The notes under the pieces are model-generated. The model did no database searches and was not told where the DNA came from. It worked only from the letters and a program-made list of their open reading frames with translations. From the NCBI GenBank assembly GCA_023333565.1, contig JAJKFH010002633.1:124001-188000 (forward strand): DNA of 64,000 nucleotides, written 5' to 3'. The translations under genes and the position numbers were made by a program. The number at the start of each line of letters is the position of its first letter. Within the stretch, counting starts at the first letter, position 1. Below, piece by piece: positions 26,801 to 39,703 of the stretch. The DNA comes from Puffinus mauretanicus. Taxonomy: Eukaryota; Chordata; Aves; Procellariiformes; Procellariidae.

Positions 26801-28858
26801 AGTTTATTTCTGGGAACTGAAAACCCTGCTGCCCAGGGAAACCTGTTCTGTGATAATCTTTGAAAACAAGGCACTTGAGAATAGCCTGCCTGGTTCATGT
26901 CAGATGGTTTCACACATATTTTGTTACTGGTTCTTAGGGGGTTTTGGTTATTAAATAACTTTGTTCTGTGGTATTTTGCTTTGTGAGTTAGCGTTCTTTA
27001 CGGACTGCAGGCCTAACTCTTACAAAACAAGCACGTGGTTGTGGTGCTCTTTGCTCATATGCAATGACTTCTGGACTGTGCTAGCACCTTAGCCTACTCT
27101 TTGCATTTACATTTTACCTTTCCCTCTCCTGTTTTTGGTTTATCTTTTATTGTACACTTTCAGACAAAACAATTTTCAGCTGTGATCTTGGGACTGAATA
27201 TAGTCACACTTCTCTGCTTGGAAGATAATTAGAGAAGTGCTATTGCCTTTCCAATTTTGTTTCTATTGTTCCTGAAACAGAAAACATAAAATCATCAGGG
27301 ATTTCAGTAACACTTGGATCAAACCAGAATTAATACATTTGGAACTTTTTTTCCCCCCTCTGTAGTCTGCTTTGTTACCAAAACGAGTTACCCAAAAATT
27401 AAATCCTTGCATTTAATCAGAAAATTTGACAGAAATTTGAGGCTTTTATTTATCAACTACTCAAGAATGAGATTTTAGAATGGAATTTTACACCATTTTT
27501 TGGGAGAGGACTAAAGGATCACAGGTAAATCAAAATTGTCATTCCAGCCATGTCCAAGCCAATTCTGATGCCCATGCGAGAGTTTTTGTGCTGATTCAGG
27601 ATGATTAAACAAAAAACACGGTAAATCTGGCCCTGGCATAAATATTAAAGACTGCCAAATGTGTGTAGGGAAGAGACATCCTGACTCCATCTCATTTCCT
27701 TGCGCAGCTGGCACTCTGCTAACAGGTTTGGCTGAAGCCAGTTCTGTGTGTCCTCTCCACGGGCTGCTGGCATTGCAAAGGGTTTCTTTCTCCACTCTCA
27801 GGAACACTGGTTCAAAGTGACTGAGAGGTGCCAAGAGCTGGAATAGCCCAAGATTTTGTATTTTCTTTTGCAAAAGTGCAAGAGATCTTGGAAAATGTGA
27901 AAACTCGGTGGTTTCAAGAATAGCATGATCCAGCTGCAGCCACCCACACGTGCTGGTGGTAGCACAGACTGTAAGAGAGCCAGGCAATCCTAAGCAACAT
28001 GAACATTCATAGATTATTTTAGCAAACCTTCATATTCCTTTCAAAACAGATTTTTAAAGTAGCAAGCTTCCTTCTGTTCGTAAGAATTAATGTTAATTGT
28101 CTGTTTGCATGTCAGTCGTCGGCTCAGTGGAGGTGTATATTTTGGAAATGAGCTCCTTGACTCCATAATTTAGCCTTATTCTCCAGGAGATCCAGAGTGG
28201 AATACAATACCTGAAGTAACAGAAAATAGAAGTGGTTGTATTCAAAAGAGGCAGATCACCAAATAAGGGTAAATATGGACACAACCTCTGAGATGGTAAA
28301 AGAAAGAGAGCTAAGAACTTCCAGGATAGTGACTGGGAGCAGTTAGGGAGGGGATATGATAGAGGTATTGGTTGTACTTTGGCAGTGAAGGAGACTGGGA
28401 TAATATCCCATGGCCAACATTTCCTGCTACTGCTCTGTTTGTATTATTTTTATTCCACTTTTTCTTTCTTCTTTCTGCCTAGCCTTGGTATAAAGGAGAA
28501 GGAACTACAAACCCATGAATTTTCTACAGCACCCAATCCAGTTTAAAAAAAGTGAGATCATGGTAAAAAAGTGAGGTCATGGTATACCCATCTATCTTAA
28601 GGGTTTGGGTTTTCTCCTTGACTCCCTATACAGACAAAAAAAACTTCACTGAGGCATTGCCTAGTCTGCTGTGGAACTGCCCGCCTGCCCTCCGGGCATC
28701 ACAGCAGTGCTTCAAAAGCTGCAGTGCTTCATTGGTGAGAAACTACATTAGACCCCTTTTTTTTTTTTTGCTTAGGATAATTAAAAAATAAGTTAGCTTT
28801 TATAATTATTTGGTTGATACTTAAGAATTATCTATAATATTCCATTGTCGTCTTTTTT

Positions 28859-28878
28859 GTGTGTGTGTGTGTGTGTGT
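28859..28878. repeat. (GT)10 microsatellite
   Basis: Ten uninterrupted GT units follow a short T run. Likely polymorphic in length. Confidence 0.97.
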
Positions 28879-29536
28879 TTACTCATTTAACTAACTGCCC
28901 GTTACCAAGCACAATCCTCAACTCTTAAGCCAGAGCTCTACTTGCTGTGATTCTGTTTTGATTAATTGAGCTGTATTTTGATTCTGTGGTCATGGATTCA
29001 GTGATTACAATAGGTAGAATGTCTAGAGTTTTATATCTAATCTTATCTTAGCCCTTTTTCTGATGGAAAATATCCCACCATTACCACCATTATAAATACA
29101 GCTTATAAAAGCTTTTTACTTCTGAATCCTGCTGTGCGACACAAGAAAAGTCAAAGTTTTTTCCATGGTTTCCACAAGGAGTTGCCATGTACACATGTTT
29201 CATCGGTGAAAATCACAGTTCTCATTTTTATGAACCACTTTTATTAAACTCATTCTAATTCCCATAGCTATGAAGAAATAAATTGTCTTTACACTGTTGG
29301 TCAACTACAGTATTTGCAAGGATTCTCTGCAATAGAAATAGCACTCCCTGAAGTTTGTGGTTCTGGTAAAACATTTGCAGTCGTACTTTTCATAATTAAA
29401 ATGAGTTATTTCACCTTAATTAAGTCTGAAATGTACGGCCAGCTGAATTAAAGGGAAACTTTATGAAATGAGCTTCTGAACTCCTCAGTCTATTTTGAAT
29501 AATACAGCAAATGTTTCTCCATTCCCTTACCATCAG

Positions 29537-29642
29537 GTAACAGAAACGCGGACTGGTCCTCTTGGCTGCAGTAACTATGACAACCTAGATTCTGTCAGCT
29601 CTGTTCTGGTTCAGAGTCCTGAAAATAAGATTCAGTTGCAAG
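29537..29642 (+). CDS. BRINP3: BRINP3 internal exon, linker after the MACPF domain
   Basis: This 106-nt exon lies between acceptor 'catcag' (29531-29536) and donor 'gtatgt' from 29643. It enters in phase 0 and leaves in phase 1, its last base G being the first base of the next Gly codon. It encodes 35 whole residues, including [19 protein letters not shown] and [13 protein letters not shown], which follow directly on the ...STAIK end of the previous exon. From memory this stretch is almost invariant between bird and mammal BRINP3. It has a single cysteine and no glycosylation sequon. It is too short to stand out as an open frame; I found it by following the expected protein continuation. Loss of this exon alone (106 nt, not a multiple of three) would break the frame. 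Confidence 0.95.
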
Positions 29643-32523
29643 GTATGTAGGTGCAATTTCATTAATTTGTTTTGGAACAGGATGACATTTATCACACTAT
29701 TTGTTTTTCTTTCTTCCACCTCATAAAAGGTCATTTTCCTAATTTTTTTTCTGTGTGCAATAAGTACATTCTAGACAAAGTGAAGGAAATGTCAGTAACT
29801 CATGTTGCCTTTGAAATGGAAACAATTTCTGTACACATCAGAAAATAATTTGAATAATGCTGTTAACATTTTATGGCCCTATTTAGCAACGACTTGCACA
29901 CCTTTTAAACAGCCTGGACTCACAAAGATTCCACCAAGCAGGAAATGACATTTAGTGTGCTCAGCCTGCTTTGCACATACTGAATAGCAGCTTATACCTC
30001 ATGCAGTCGTCCCACTGAAATGAATGGAGTCACCGGAGGAGCAGGATATAGATTTTCAAAGTCTTTAAATAATGAGAAGTCCAAAGTCTCCTCTTGGGAA
30101 TTTTAAGGAAACCTGGAAGGTTAGGCATCTCACTCATTAGAAAAATAATAGTAATTATATATTTAAAAAAAAAAAAGGCAAAAAAGAGAGAGAAAGGGAA
30201 AGAGAAAAGAGAAAGGAAAGAAGGAAAAGGAAAAAGAAAAGGAAAAGAGGAAAAGGAAGGAAGAAAAGAGGCATCATTTTTGGTTCATTTTTTGTTAATT
30301 CCAGTAGATGCATTTCCCAACCTGCATATTAGGTTCGTAAACATTTTAGAAAAGTCACTCTCTAGAGTATTAGACCCTTAATAACTGCTTTTTTCAGTTA
30401 CAAAAATGTAGCATGAACAACTTAGTAGTATTACTATGAAAACAGTATAAATTCTTTTTAATTTATGTACTTGTGTATACCTCTGTGTATATACAATGAA
30501 AGAAGAATACAGTTCTTAATTTGCAATTACAGGTAGATATACAATCATTTCCAGTTTTAAAAATTTTTCATATTGGTTCATAAACCTGTTGGACATACAG
30601 TGTGAAATTGTTGCTGATTTTTAAGAATGGCTGCCAGGGAAAGATTATCTTCCTGTTTAAAACATCCATGTGATTTTTTTTTTCCCTTTCTTTTCTCTCT
30701 CCCCAGAATAGGTTAAAAGCCATAAAATCGTACAATTATTTCAGAGACAGTATGTATTTTTTTAAAAAAAGAACTTGTCATTTCCACTGGGATGCAATGA
30801 AATGTTACCAGAAATAATTTGTGATTTTTAGAGGTCACCAGCATATGCACAATATTTGTCTGTTAAAATTTGGAAAATAATCTTTGCATCGCTCAGGCAG
30901 TGGTTTGACACATGCCATTGAATTGTCATTATGAGAAATATATTATCAGAACTGCATAAACTATTTCATATTTATCATGGAAGAATTGAACAAGACTCAA
31001 GTTTGCTTACCTTGAATTTTCCTTTCACAATTTCAAGGTTTTTTACAAGTATACAAGCACATTGAAAAGTTTACTCAGGTTACAAATTTTGACATGAGGC
31101 AGAAGAAAGGACAGACAGACTTGGTTTTAGCAATTGTGATATGACTTTCGACTGGGAAGGGTTATGAAATTACTGTTACAGCTATCATTTTTATGTACCT
31201 AAAAATAAGGGATAAATCTCTATGAAATTGTCCAAGTGCCTATGTAGAAGAAACCTACATCACAAATAACCAACCCATATCCTGAGAAATTACTTGGCCC
31301 ACAAATAAACTCCACTGCTTCCAGAGAGATTATTTTTGCCACAGAAAATAACAACAAATAATAAATAAAAATGCAGTGGCTTTTTGATTGGTTGATTACT
31401 ACTGTAGCTAGAGTGACCGATAGCTAGTTAGTTAAAATGCTTTCATATAAAATACTATATAATGCTTCTATATAAAATCCATCATTGGGATCATGTAAAC
31501 AACGGTTAAAATTTTCAGATGAGTAAGTCTAAATTTCTGGTCACAAATATTCTGAATTTTTGATTCCTCTGCTCTTTGGTTCTTGTACATCAATGTGATA
31601 TGCTTTTGCAAGGCCTCTGCATGCCACGGCAGGGTAGTGTGAAAACACTTTGCAAAGGGATTTGCGACATAGCAGGAGTTTTTTGAAACACCGTGGGAGC
31701 TAGGCTTTGCACCCTTTCTCCACACTAAACCTTTAGTAGATTTAAGAATGAATTTTCTTTCTCAAGGCTTTATAGCCCTACCCATCACATCCAATTGACT
31801 GTCCCTTAGCAATTAAATACCAATGTTATAAGAAATGAAATATCAGCTGAATTTTATTTTTCTAAATTTTCCTCCATCCTAATTTTTCCCATCCTTCTTA
31901 GTTTGTCTCTACAGAATCATGAAGAGATAACTAGAGTTACTTAGACAAGCTATATCTTGTTGTGTCAAAGGCAACATGGAAAACAGGTCCAATGCAGAAT
32001 GGAAATGTTTACCTTCACACCTCTTTTTCTGATTATACTGCCTCTTTACTCTGTCTTTCAGGGTTGCTTTCCCTTCATCAGCACTCTCAAAATTTGCATT
32101 AGCTGTTAGTACCAAGATTGTAATTCAGCTGCATGCTTCCCCACTGCAAAGCTCTTACTGCCAAGGCTGTTCATTCAGCAATTCTTTACAAGGAGAAGTT
32201 GATGTAATCCTTTCTTTCTCTTTTTTGAAAATTCCCCTAGAAAGAAATTACACCAGTAAATGTTCTGAGGAACACGGGTTACTAGTTAGTGGAACGAATG
32301 TTCCATACTGAGAGGGAAATGTGAGGAATATATCTGAAATTAATTCTTAAGAAAGGAAATATATGACATAGTGCAAATGCTAGACAGACGTGTAAATTGT
32401 CCTAAAAAAGCCAGATAGTTTCCTTTTTCATAATTTGTTTGTTTGTTACGTAAGTTGGGGAAGCTGCTTGGCTCGAGCATTCCTTTGCGTTTAATAAGAT
32501 AATACTTACTCTATTTCCTTCAG
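29643..32523 (+). other. BRINP3: BRINP3 intron, 2,881 bp, phase 1
   Basis: Donor 'gtatgt' and acceptor 'tatttccttcag' (32512-32523). It is the shortest intron here. Its main feature is the polypurine tract at 30165-30271; a possible old repeat scrap ('cccactgaaatgaatggag') lies near 30010-30035. No further exon is seen. Confidence 0.92.
30165..30271 (+). repeat. Polypurine (A/G) tract, ~107 nt on the sense strand
   Basis: After an initial A run the strand is all purine from 30180 to 30271 (units such as gaaagg, aaaagg and gaagg), with one C at 30179 in the longer 30165-30271 span. It is open in one frame as a Lys/Arg/Glu-rich string, which is a composition artefact and not a gene. Confidence 0.95.
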
Positions 32524-32760
32524 GTCTTCAGGTCATCCTGCCTGAGTATCTGCAAGAACATTTTGTCCAGGCAGCTCTGAGCTATATTGCCTGCAATTCA
32601 GAGGGGGAGTTCATCTGCAAGGACAATGACTGCTGGTGTCAGTGCGGTCCCAAATTCCCCGAGTGCAACTGTCCCTACATGGACATTCAAGCCATGGAAG
32701 AAAATCTGCTCCGCATAAGTGAGACTTGGAATGCATTCAACAGTGAATTTGAAGAATCTG
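32524..32760 (+). CDS. BRINP3: BRINP3 internal exon, cysteine-rich EGF-like segment
   Basis: This 237-nt exon lies between acceptor 'ccttcag' (32517-32523) and donor 'gtgaga' from 32761, with phase 1 on both sides (a symmetric exon, a multiple of three). It encodes 78 whole residues plus split codons. After GLQVILPEYLQEHFVQAAL comes a tight cysteine cluster: seven Cys in about 28 residues, including DNDCWCQCGPKFPECNC. An acidic helical-looking stretch follows (MDIQAMEENLLRISETW) and it ends in FEES. I read the cluster as the EGF-like/cysteine-rich part of BRINP proteins, which should form disulphides in the secretory pathway. From memory, bird and human differ at a few positions here (Q/H between the cysteines, Y/S after CNCP). 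The open frame running past 32760 into the intron is read-through. Confidence 0.95.
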
Positions 32761-35340
32761 GTGAGATGTTTTATAAAATTTTTGTCTGTTTGGCTGTATC
32801 TCACAAAAAGTATTTGTACAACAGACTCCATCTGAAGTCTCCACAATGGTTCGTACATCTAAAGCTAAACATACTTAAATGCATCCTGGATCTGAGTCTT
32901 AATTGTTTTAATATTCTGATAAGAAGTGTTGTCCTCACCTCATGATGATCAGCAATCTGTGTAATTACATATAGGATTTAGGCAGCTGTGTTTGAATATT
33001 CATCTGCTATACTTTGTGGAGTCCAGGGCTGTGAGGACTTGGTCCCTGTTGGAGCAAGAAGTGTACTGGAGGAGGCAGAAAGCAGAACAAATAAGGGACC
33101 AAGTCAGTTTACACACTTTATATGGTTATTCTGCATTTTTGTTTTGTAATGCAGCTGAAACAGCTGCTTCATTTCACATCCATTTTTCAGTGTGGGGTCA
33201 AAGTTTCTCCTGTACTTCCCCTTCATCCTGTCCCTCCAGCGATACCATGAAGCTGACATGGAGAGCATAGCCAGCCCTCGATTCGCCAAGCAGTTAATAG
33301 TTCATGCCATCATAGCTGGTAACTTGCTTCTTTGTATGATTTCTGTTTAAACTGGATCTATCCGTGTTGTCTCTACAACACGTTTGTGCCACATTGGTTT
33401 TCTTTAAAGCATCAAGGTTTGTTTCATACATCATTTCACCTGTCCTGATCATCAGAACTTCCAGCCCCATAGAGAATGGGAACCGCAGGTAAAATCAGCT
33501 TCTAAATAACTGTTTTCACAGCTCACTCACTTGGTGATATCAGTAACAGCTGTCTAGCCAGATGGTGGGAAAAGTAAGGAGAGCTCAGCAGACCTGGGAA
33601 AAATAACCAAGAAAATAAAAAAGAAAGGAGGGAGATAAGGAAGAAGCAGAAAAAAGCAAAAATCACGTTTTTTAATGAGTTGTGTTAGAGAAAGAGAACA
33701 AGTCAGTAAAAGAGAGGGGGGAAGAAGACTATTCAGTGGTCATGGGAAGAGTGTGGGAGAGAAGAAATATCAGTACAATACTTAACTGTGAACAGTACAT
33801 TGTATACATTCATTTTTTATATTTGTTTTATTGTTAAAGACTGCTTTCTCAATTCAAGGTTGAGAATTTCAAAAGACCCTATATCAGTTAAAATTTCAGT
33901 TTTTGTAACTTTTAATGAGACTTGATGCCTAAATCTGAGTCTGTTTGGAAGATCTCCAGCCCTTTTCCCAGCCCCAGTCTCACTCTTACTATGAGGACAC
34001 CAGAACTTACAGTATTTCTCCTTAGAGGATCACAGACTTCTCTGATTATAAAAGCATGGATTTATGTTTCATTTTTGTGTATGTAAAAATGCATTTTCCC
34101 AATGACTATTTTGATACCTTTAAGCATTTATGGAATCGTGCTCTCATTTACTACCTCACAAACTAGGACAAGCCTATTGACTCTACAGAGGGGCACATTT
34201 TGTTTACCATATTTTGTCCTATTTGAATGGGATGTGATACTCTTCAGTGCTTGAAGAATATAATTTGATGGCACCTACTTAACAGCAATTTTATTTAACC
34301 TGAAAGAGCACGCATATGTGAATCTGTGGAGGATTCTTATAGCAAGCTGTATATGGGCATCAAATTACTTACGAGTTTGAATAGTTATCAGCTACATGTA
34401 TAGTCCTATGTTCACGACTGAGACATGAATGTCAGGGGAAAAATGGGTAAGAGTTAAATTCTGTGCTTTTAAAAAAGGCTCTTTAGCTATGCTGTGTGAA
34501 TCACTAAAACAGCAACTTCGCATACATCTGTCAATTAGGTAATTTCTTGTAGGTGTGGTTACTAAAAAGCGTGAAGTATAGATTATTAACCATCATTAAG
34601 GCATATGCCACACCCACTTTTTAGCCCTTGAATTATTTTAATAATTTTAAATCTGATAAGTATACGAATCATGACTTCCACACCTCATAGGTAGCTTAGA
34701 AAATCTCTGCTTTTAACTTATAAACTGTTTTGCATAAAGATTTTCATGGAAAGATGAGATAGGTAACCTTGTATGTGTATGGGTCTGTACTTCGTTGAAA
34801 AAAAGTTGACGTGAATTTTTGATAGGTAGCTTAGGCAATTAGCTTAGTCAATAGATAGCTTAGCCCATTTAACCTCCCTATAAAAAACATATATTACCAT
34901 CTGAACAGCTCTTCCAGTAGTCACACATGGCCTGTAAGCACTTCTAGCCACAGTGATTACTGAGACATATTCTGAAAAATTTAGAGCTTGTGCAATATTT
35001 AAATTATGAAAAACACTATTAACAAATATCAGCATGATCATGTTAATAGCATGTTCTGAGAACAAAAGTGCCCTTTATTAAACAAAACTAATGTTTTAAA
35101 TAGATATTTTATAACTTTGATGTGGGATATATATCCTTCAGTCTTTGTTTAAATCGGTGAAAGACAGCTTTTGAAGTAAGAGTATGTTGTTTTATTCTAA
35201 TCAATTTATAATAAAAATAAATTAGCTAGAAAAGAGTAGAGTGAAAGAAGGCCAGATTATTTAGTAATTTAAAGTCTGAGTAAGAAATAGGATAATCCAG
35301 AGCACTAACTACTGGCCCATATAGTCTACTACTAATTGCA

Positions 35341-35370
35341 GATGAATGAATGAATGAATTCCATTCATTG
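35341..35370. repeat. (ATGA)n run followed by its inverted echo
   Basis: 'gatgaatgaatgaatgaatt' is followed by 'ccattcattg', giving a small hairpin with aatgaat/attcatt arms. Confidence 0.8.
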
Positions 35371-36017
35371 ACACTATGAACTCCAGATTCAAGTGAAGTT
35401 GAATACAAGTGTATTAATTTTCTAACTTTTCTGCCTTCCAAATCCTTCCTATATAACAAAATACTCCTCTGAATCATGAAACAAATTTTGTCCCCTAATA
35501 CAGACCTGTAACACTCACTGGGTTCATACACATATTATCTGTGGACAGAATTTACCCTAAAGAGGAAGAAATAAATATTCTATTTAAGATGGTTTGTTTA
35601 CTGTCAGGTTATCTCTCTTTCTGTCTAAAACAACTGAGGAATAGATTTTTTTAAAGTAAAAAATGGCAGTTCTTCAGTGCCTAAATCCCATTTGAAATCA
35701 ATAGGTAGCTAAATTTAGTTTGTGTCTTTGAAACTCTCCATCTGAATTTCCAGAAATAAAGAAAAGAAAAGAAAAAAGAGCAACAGGACTGTTTGCTCTC
35801 TTCCAAATTAGGCAGTTTACATTATTGTTTTACCTTTTCAATCACGAGATGCGAAAGAAAAATGTATGTACTTAGTTAAAAGTCAAAGGTCCTGAACACT
35901 ACAATTACAACTGCAAAAAGGTAATAATTTAGTATGACCACTCTAGGCACACATGTCCAACTGCAATGAGTTAGATGAATGTAATGTTGGGTGAAATGAA
36001 AGCATGTACCACATCAG

Positions 36018-36781
36018 GAACCTCATGAAGTTCAACAAGGAGAATTCCAAAGTCCTGCACCCGCGGACTCCTGCACCAGGCACCAGGACATGCTGGGGGC
36101 CACAAGCATGGAAAGCAGCTTGGCAGAAAAGGACCTGGGGGTCCTGGTGGACACCAGGTTGACCATGAGCCAGCAGTGTGCCCTTGCAGCAAAGGTGGCT
36201 GATGGTATCCTGGGCTGCATGAGGAGGAGTGTTGCCAGCAGGTCAAGTGAGAGGATCCATCCCCTCTCCTCAGCACTGGTGAGGCCACACCTGGAGTATT
36301 GCATCCAGTTCTGGACTCCCAGTACAAGAGAGATATGGACATATCGGAGAGAGTCCTCGAAGATGTTGAAGGGTCTGGAGCATCTCTCTTATAAGGAAAG
36401 GCCAAGAGAGCTGGGACTGTTTAGCCTGGAGAAGAGAAGGCTCAGGGGGACCTTACCAATGTAGATAAATACCTGAAGGGAGGGTGGGAAGAAGATGGAG
36501 CCAGGCTCTTTTCAGCAGTGCCCAGTGACAGGACAAATGGCAATGGGTACAAACTGAAACACAGGAGGTTCCCTTTGAACATCAGGAAACACTTTTTCAC
36601 TGTGAGGGTGACTGAGCACTGGCACAGGTTACCCAGAGAGGTTGTGGAGTCTTCCTCCTTGGAGATATTCAAAAGCTGACTGGCCATGGTCCTGGGCAAC
36701 TGGGTCTAGGTGGCCCTGCTTGAGCTGGGGTTTGGACCAGAGGTTCTTTCCCACCTCAACCATTCTGTTACTCTGTGATCA
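36018..36781 (+). mobile_element. CR1 LINE, 5'-truncated, end of ORF2 plus 3' end
   Basis: It begins at 'aggaacctcatgaagttcaa', the CR1 reverse-transcriptase segment NLMKFNK, and runs through ORF2 C-terminal text still readable in one frame ([58 protein letters not shown], partly frame-shifted). It continues through the 3' region ('acccagagaggttgtggag', 'ttggaccagaggttc') to the typical end 'attctgttactctgtgatc' at 36763-36781. The copy is sense to BRINP3. The open frame at 36090-36464 is interrupted relative to an active element, so the copy is dead. No clear target-site duplication is visible. Confidence 0.95.
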
Positions 36782-39663
36782 AAGAATTTTCCTGGTTAGT
36801 GACAATTCTCTTTTGAGCAACTATGCTTATTGTAGATTAGATGACCAAACATATTCCAGTTCAGAATGTGTCATTCATCGTTATGTGCAGGTTTCATTTC
36901 ACTCAGGCTCTTCTGGCACCTACTCCAATCTCATTTTGGAGGACACAGAGCAGTACGTTATTTATCTCTCAGTAAATTTGGCTGCCTTTTTCATCTCTCT
37001 AGCTGCCCTCCAGCAATACATAGTTGATCACTATTAGCTCAATGAGCTTCATATAACCTCTTAATATCAGGGTATGTACTAAGTTCTCAAAGAAATTACA
37101 AGAGCTACTTTAACTTGTTTACTCTGGACCATCTGCTTATTCTTTATCATACCGTGTGGCCTCCAGACTCAGCTACTATCCTTGCAAATGAGCAGCTGTT
37201 TCCTTATCAAAAATCCATACTAAAGCTGTTCAACATTTATTAACAAATTTCATTAGTTTCTTGAGGCCTTTGGCTGAATTAATGTGTAAGCAAAGTTCTC
37301 TCTGAGAACATCATTCCAAGAAACTGTGTTCTTATCATCTAACGTGGCCTAAAAATAGCACCTCTAAAGGAATCAAACAGCATTTCATTTACCCTTTCTT
37401 AATGTGCATGAAACTAACCTTTCACAGGAATTTGTAAATTCTAGATTTTAAATACTGTAAATTTTAAAAACTAGATAATCTAATTGACCTGCTGTTATCA
37501 CAAGCCACTGAGATTCCAGAATATGGAGTCCACCTGTGTTAGTTAAAGCACTGCAATCTTCACTAGTATGCCTGTAGCCTGCCCCGACTTTTCAATGTGT
37601 TTTTCTTTTAATATTGCCAATTTTCCTGTAACCCTTCTGCCCCTAAAACTAGGAGCATGTACTTGTCCAGCTCCTCCTGCTACTTTATCCTCTCAGTAAA
37701 CTTTATCTTTCCATTTCAAGAAAAAACTTTGACCTAAGCACTCAAGTGCTAATTAGTTTCACAGAGTAAAAACCGTCCTTGAAAATATTCTCAAATTTTT
37801 GAAGTATAGAGGACTTTCACAGCTTATGGTTACAGCAGTGTTGAAGGTGGTGTTAGTGAATATGTTGTCTTGTAACACATCACTGATTTTGGAAGTTTTT
37901 GGGACTCTCTTGGCAAAACTTAATGTGTAAAGAAGCAAATTCTAACAAGCAGCTCACTCTGTCAATGACTGACCAGCAATTTAGCGTTTTACAGATATTA
38001 TGATCCACTGCTCTAAAACACATGAAAGGCATGAAGACCCATAAAAACATCCACAGGCTCTGGATTCTGTCAGGAAGGATAAGAATATGATCATGCATTG
38101 CCTGTACCATAATCCTGCTGTGGTTGGCTGCTGAGTGGAAATCTCACCACTTCATTTAAACAATTTAAATGACAGCAATTTCTTTTAAGGTGGTTTGCTC
38201 AGTGACATCTAAAAGAAATTTGTAGCAGCCCATGTTGCAACTTAATTTCATTTTTCTAAATTAAAAAGGCTATTAAAATAAATAAGGACATGGATGATAG
38301 GGTCGCTCAAACAATAAAAGATGGGAAAAGTGCATTTTCATAATTTCTTTTTTTATCGCTAGCATTTATGAGACCTCCTGGAAATATGAAAGTAAAATCT
38401 TCCATCCAAGCATTTATTTTCATACAGCTCACATGCAACGGCAAGCTTGCTGCCTTGTCTTTGCATATTGCCCAAGTGCTGAGCAGTTGATTTTTTTTTT
38501 CCCTCGAAGGCAAGAGAATCTCTTTTGGAATATTTCCTTGAAAGGCACAGGATGAGGAGATGTGCAACAAATATTATGAGGTATATTTTCAAAGTAGCTT
38601 TGAAATTGAAAACTTATTTTTTTAAACATTCAGTTTAAATACAGAATACTATGGAAGGAAATAGCATGCCTACAACAAATTGGACACAAATTTTACTGTC
38701 ACAGTTGGGCTTAAAGGTGATTCAGTGAAGAGCTGAAATATGTGCTTATTTTAATCATTTGTAGTCCATTAACTTCATAGATTTGACTTACGTGCTTAAA
38801 TGTTCAGCATCAGCTTAAATAGATCAGAGCCAGAGCCATCTAGGACCTTGAAGAACTTGGCCAACTGGGCACAAAAACTATTTATGCTAGCAGACATGTG
38901 GCTTCACAGGCGTAATTAAACATCAAAAGTAATCGTGTAAATATTTTGAAATGTATCCTTCTACAGCTTTAAAAGACAAACTTCTCTCCTCAGAATGTGG
39001 AGTTTGATTTTTTCAATCACTTCTGTAGCTGTTTTATAGAGATATTTCAAAAGGTAAATTTCAGTATCACAGAAAGTGCAAGTGGTATAAGTACAGCCAA
39101 AGTAAATTGATATTAACTTTCACATTAATGTTTGCTGAAGTGAATTACTGTTGCAAGCTATTTCTTCTTAAATCCCCGGGTTCACTGGATTTGGACTTCA
39201 TGTCTAATGCATGTCATAATTCCCCAATAACTCCAGGGTGTCTTGCTACGTCTTGCTATTGAGCATTGGTTACCCTTTACATGTACTGACTTAAAATCAT
39301 CTGAAAAAATCCACAGTTTTGAAAGGTTCACCTGAAAATTAGATCAGAATCCTCAGTTAATGTATAGCACCACATAGGAAGTTACCAAAGTTTTCTTGTT
39401 TGCATCAGCATAGATTGCTTTTGAGACTTTAGAGTCCTGCTTCCTCAGTTCAATTATATTTTTCCATTTCTTTATAATGATTGAATTAACGATGTTCCCA
39501 AAATCCCTTGTATAAAAGAATTAGATTTAAAGGGTTGAAGAAAGCAGGTTCTAATAGAGGAGATGATAAGCTTATTACTGAATTAAATATCAGTAATACT
39601 GAAGATGAGGAAGTTCAGGCACCACATTCTTATTTTGGGGGTAGCATTTGCATGTTGTATAAT

Positions 39664-39703
39664 TACTTTTATGTAAAATCTACTACTTTTATGTAAAATC
39701 TAC
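39664..39703. repeat. 20-bp perfect tandem duplication
   Basis: The 20-bp unit beginning 'tacttttatg' and ending 'aaatctac' occurs at 39664-39683 and again, unchanged, at 39684-39703. Confidence 0.95.

Larger units (their letters stand above)
9092..29536 (+). other. BRINP3: BRINP3 intron, 20,445 bp, phase 0
   Basis: Donor 'gtaggg' at 9092 and acceptor 'ccttaccatcag' ending at 29536 join two full codons (AAG and GTA). I see no exon inside it. It holds a T-rich run at about 9529-9566, a CpG-rich patch at about 10050-10380, a candidate conserved block at about 13500-14060, an 11-bp tandem duplication at 16141-16162, old repeat fragments near 16862, 19491 and 20785, an AT run near 23696-23713 and a (GT)n run at 28859. 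Open frames of 142 aa (+, 25141-25569) and 158 aa (-, 27511-27987) show no family resemblance and no splice context. The rest is AT-rich sequence in which I see nothing. Confidence 0.9.

Noticed and set aside
30094..30381. 95-aa Lys/Arg/Glu-rich open frame
   Set aside because: It is the translated polypurine tract with flanks.
32598..32945. Open frames overlapping the third BRINP3 exon on both strands
   Set aside because: The minus-strand frame is a shadow of the exon, and the plus-strand frame 32679-32945 is the exon read through its donor into the intron.
35971..36405. 144-aa open frame on the minus strand
   Set aside because: Antisense of the CR1 copy at 36018-36781.
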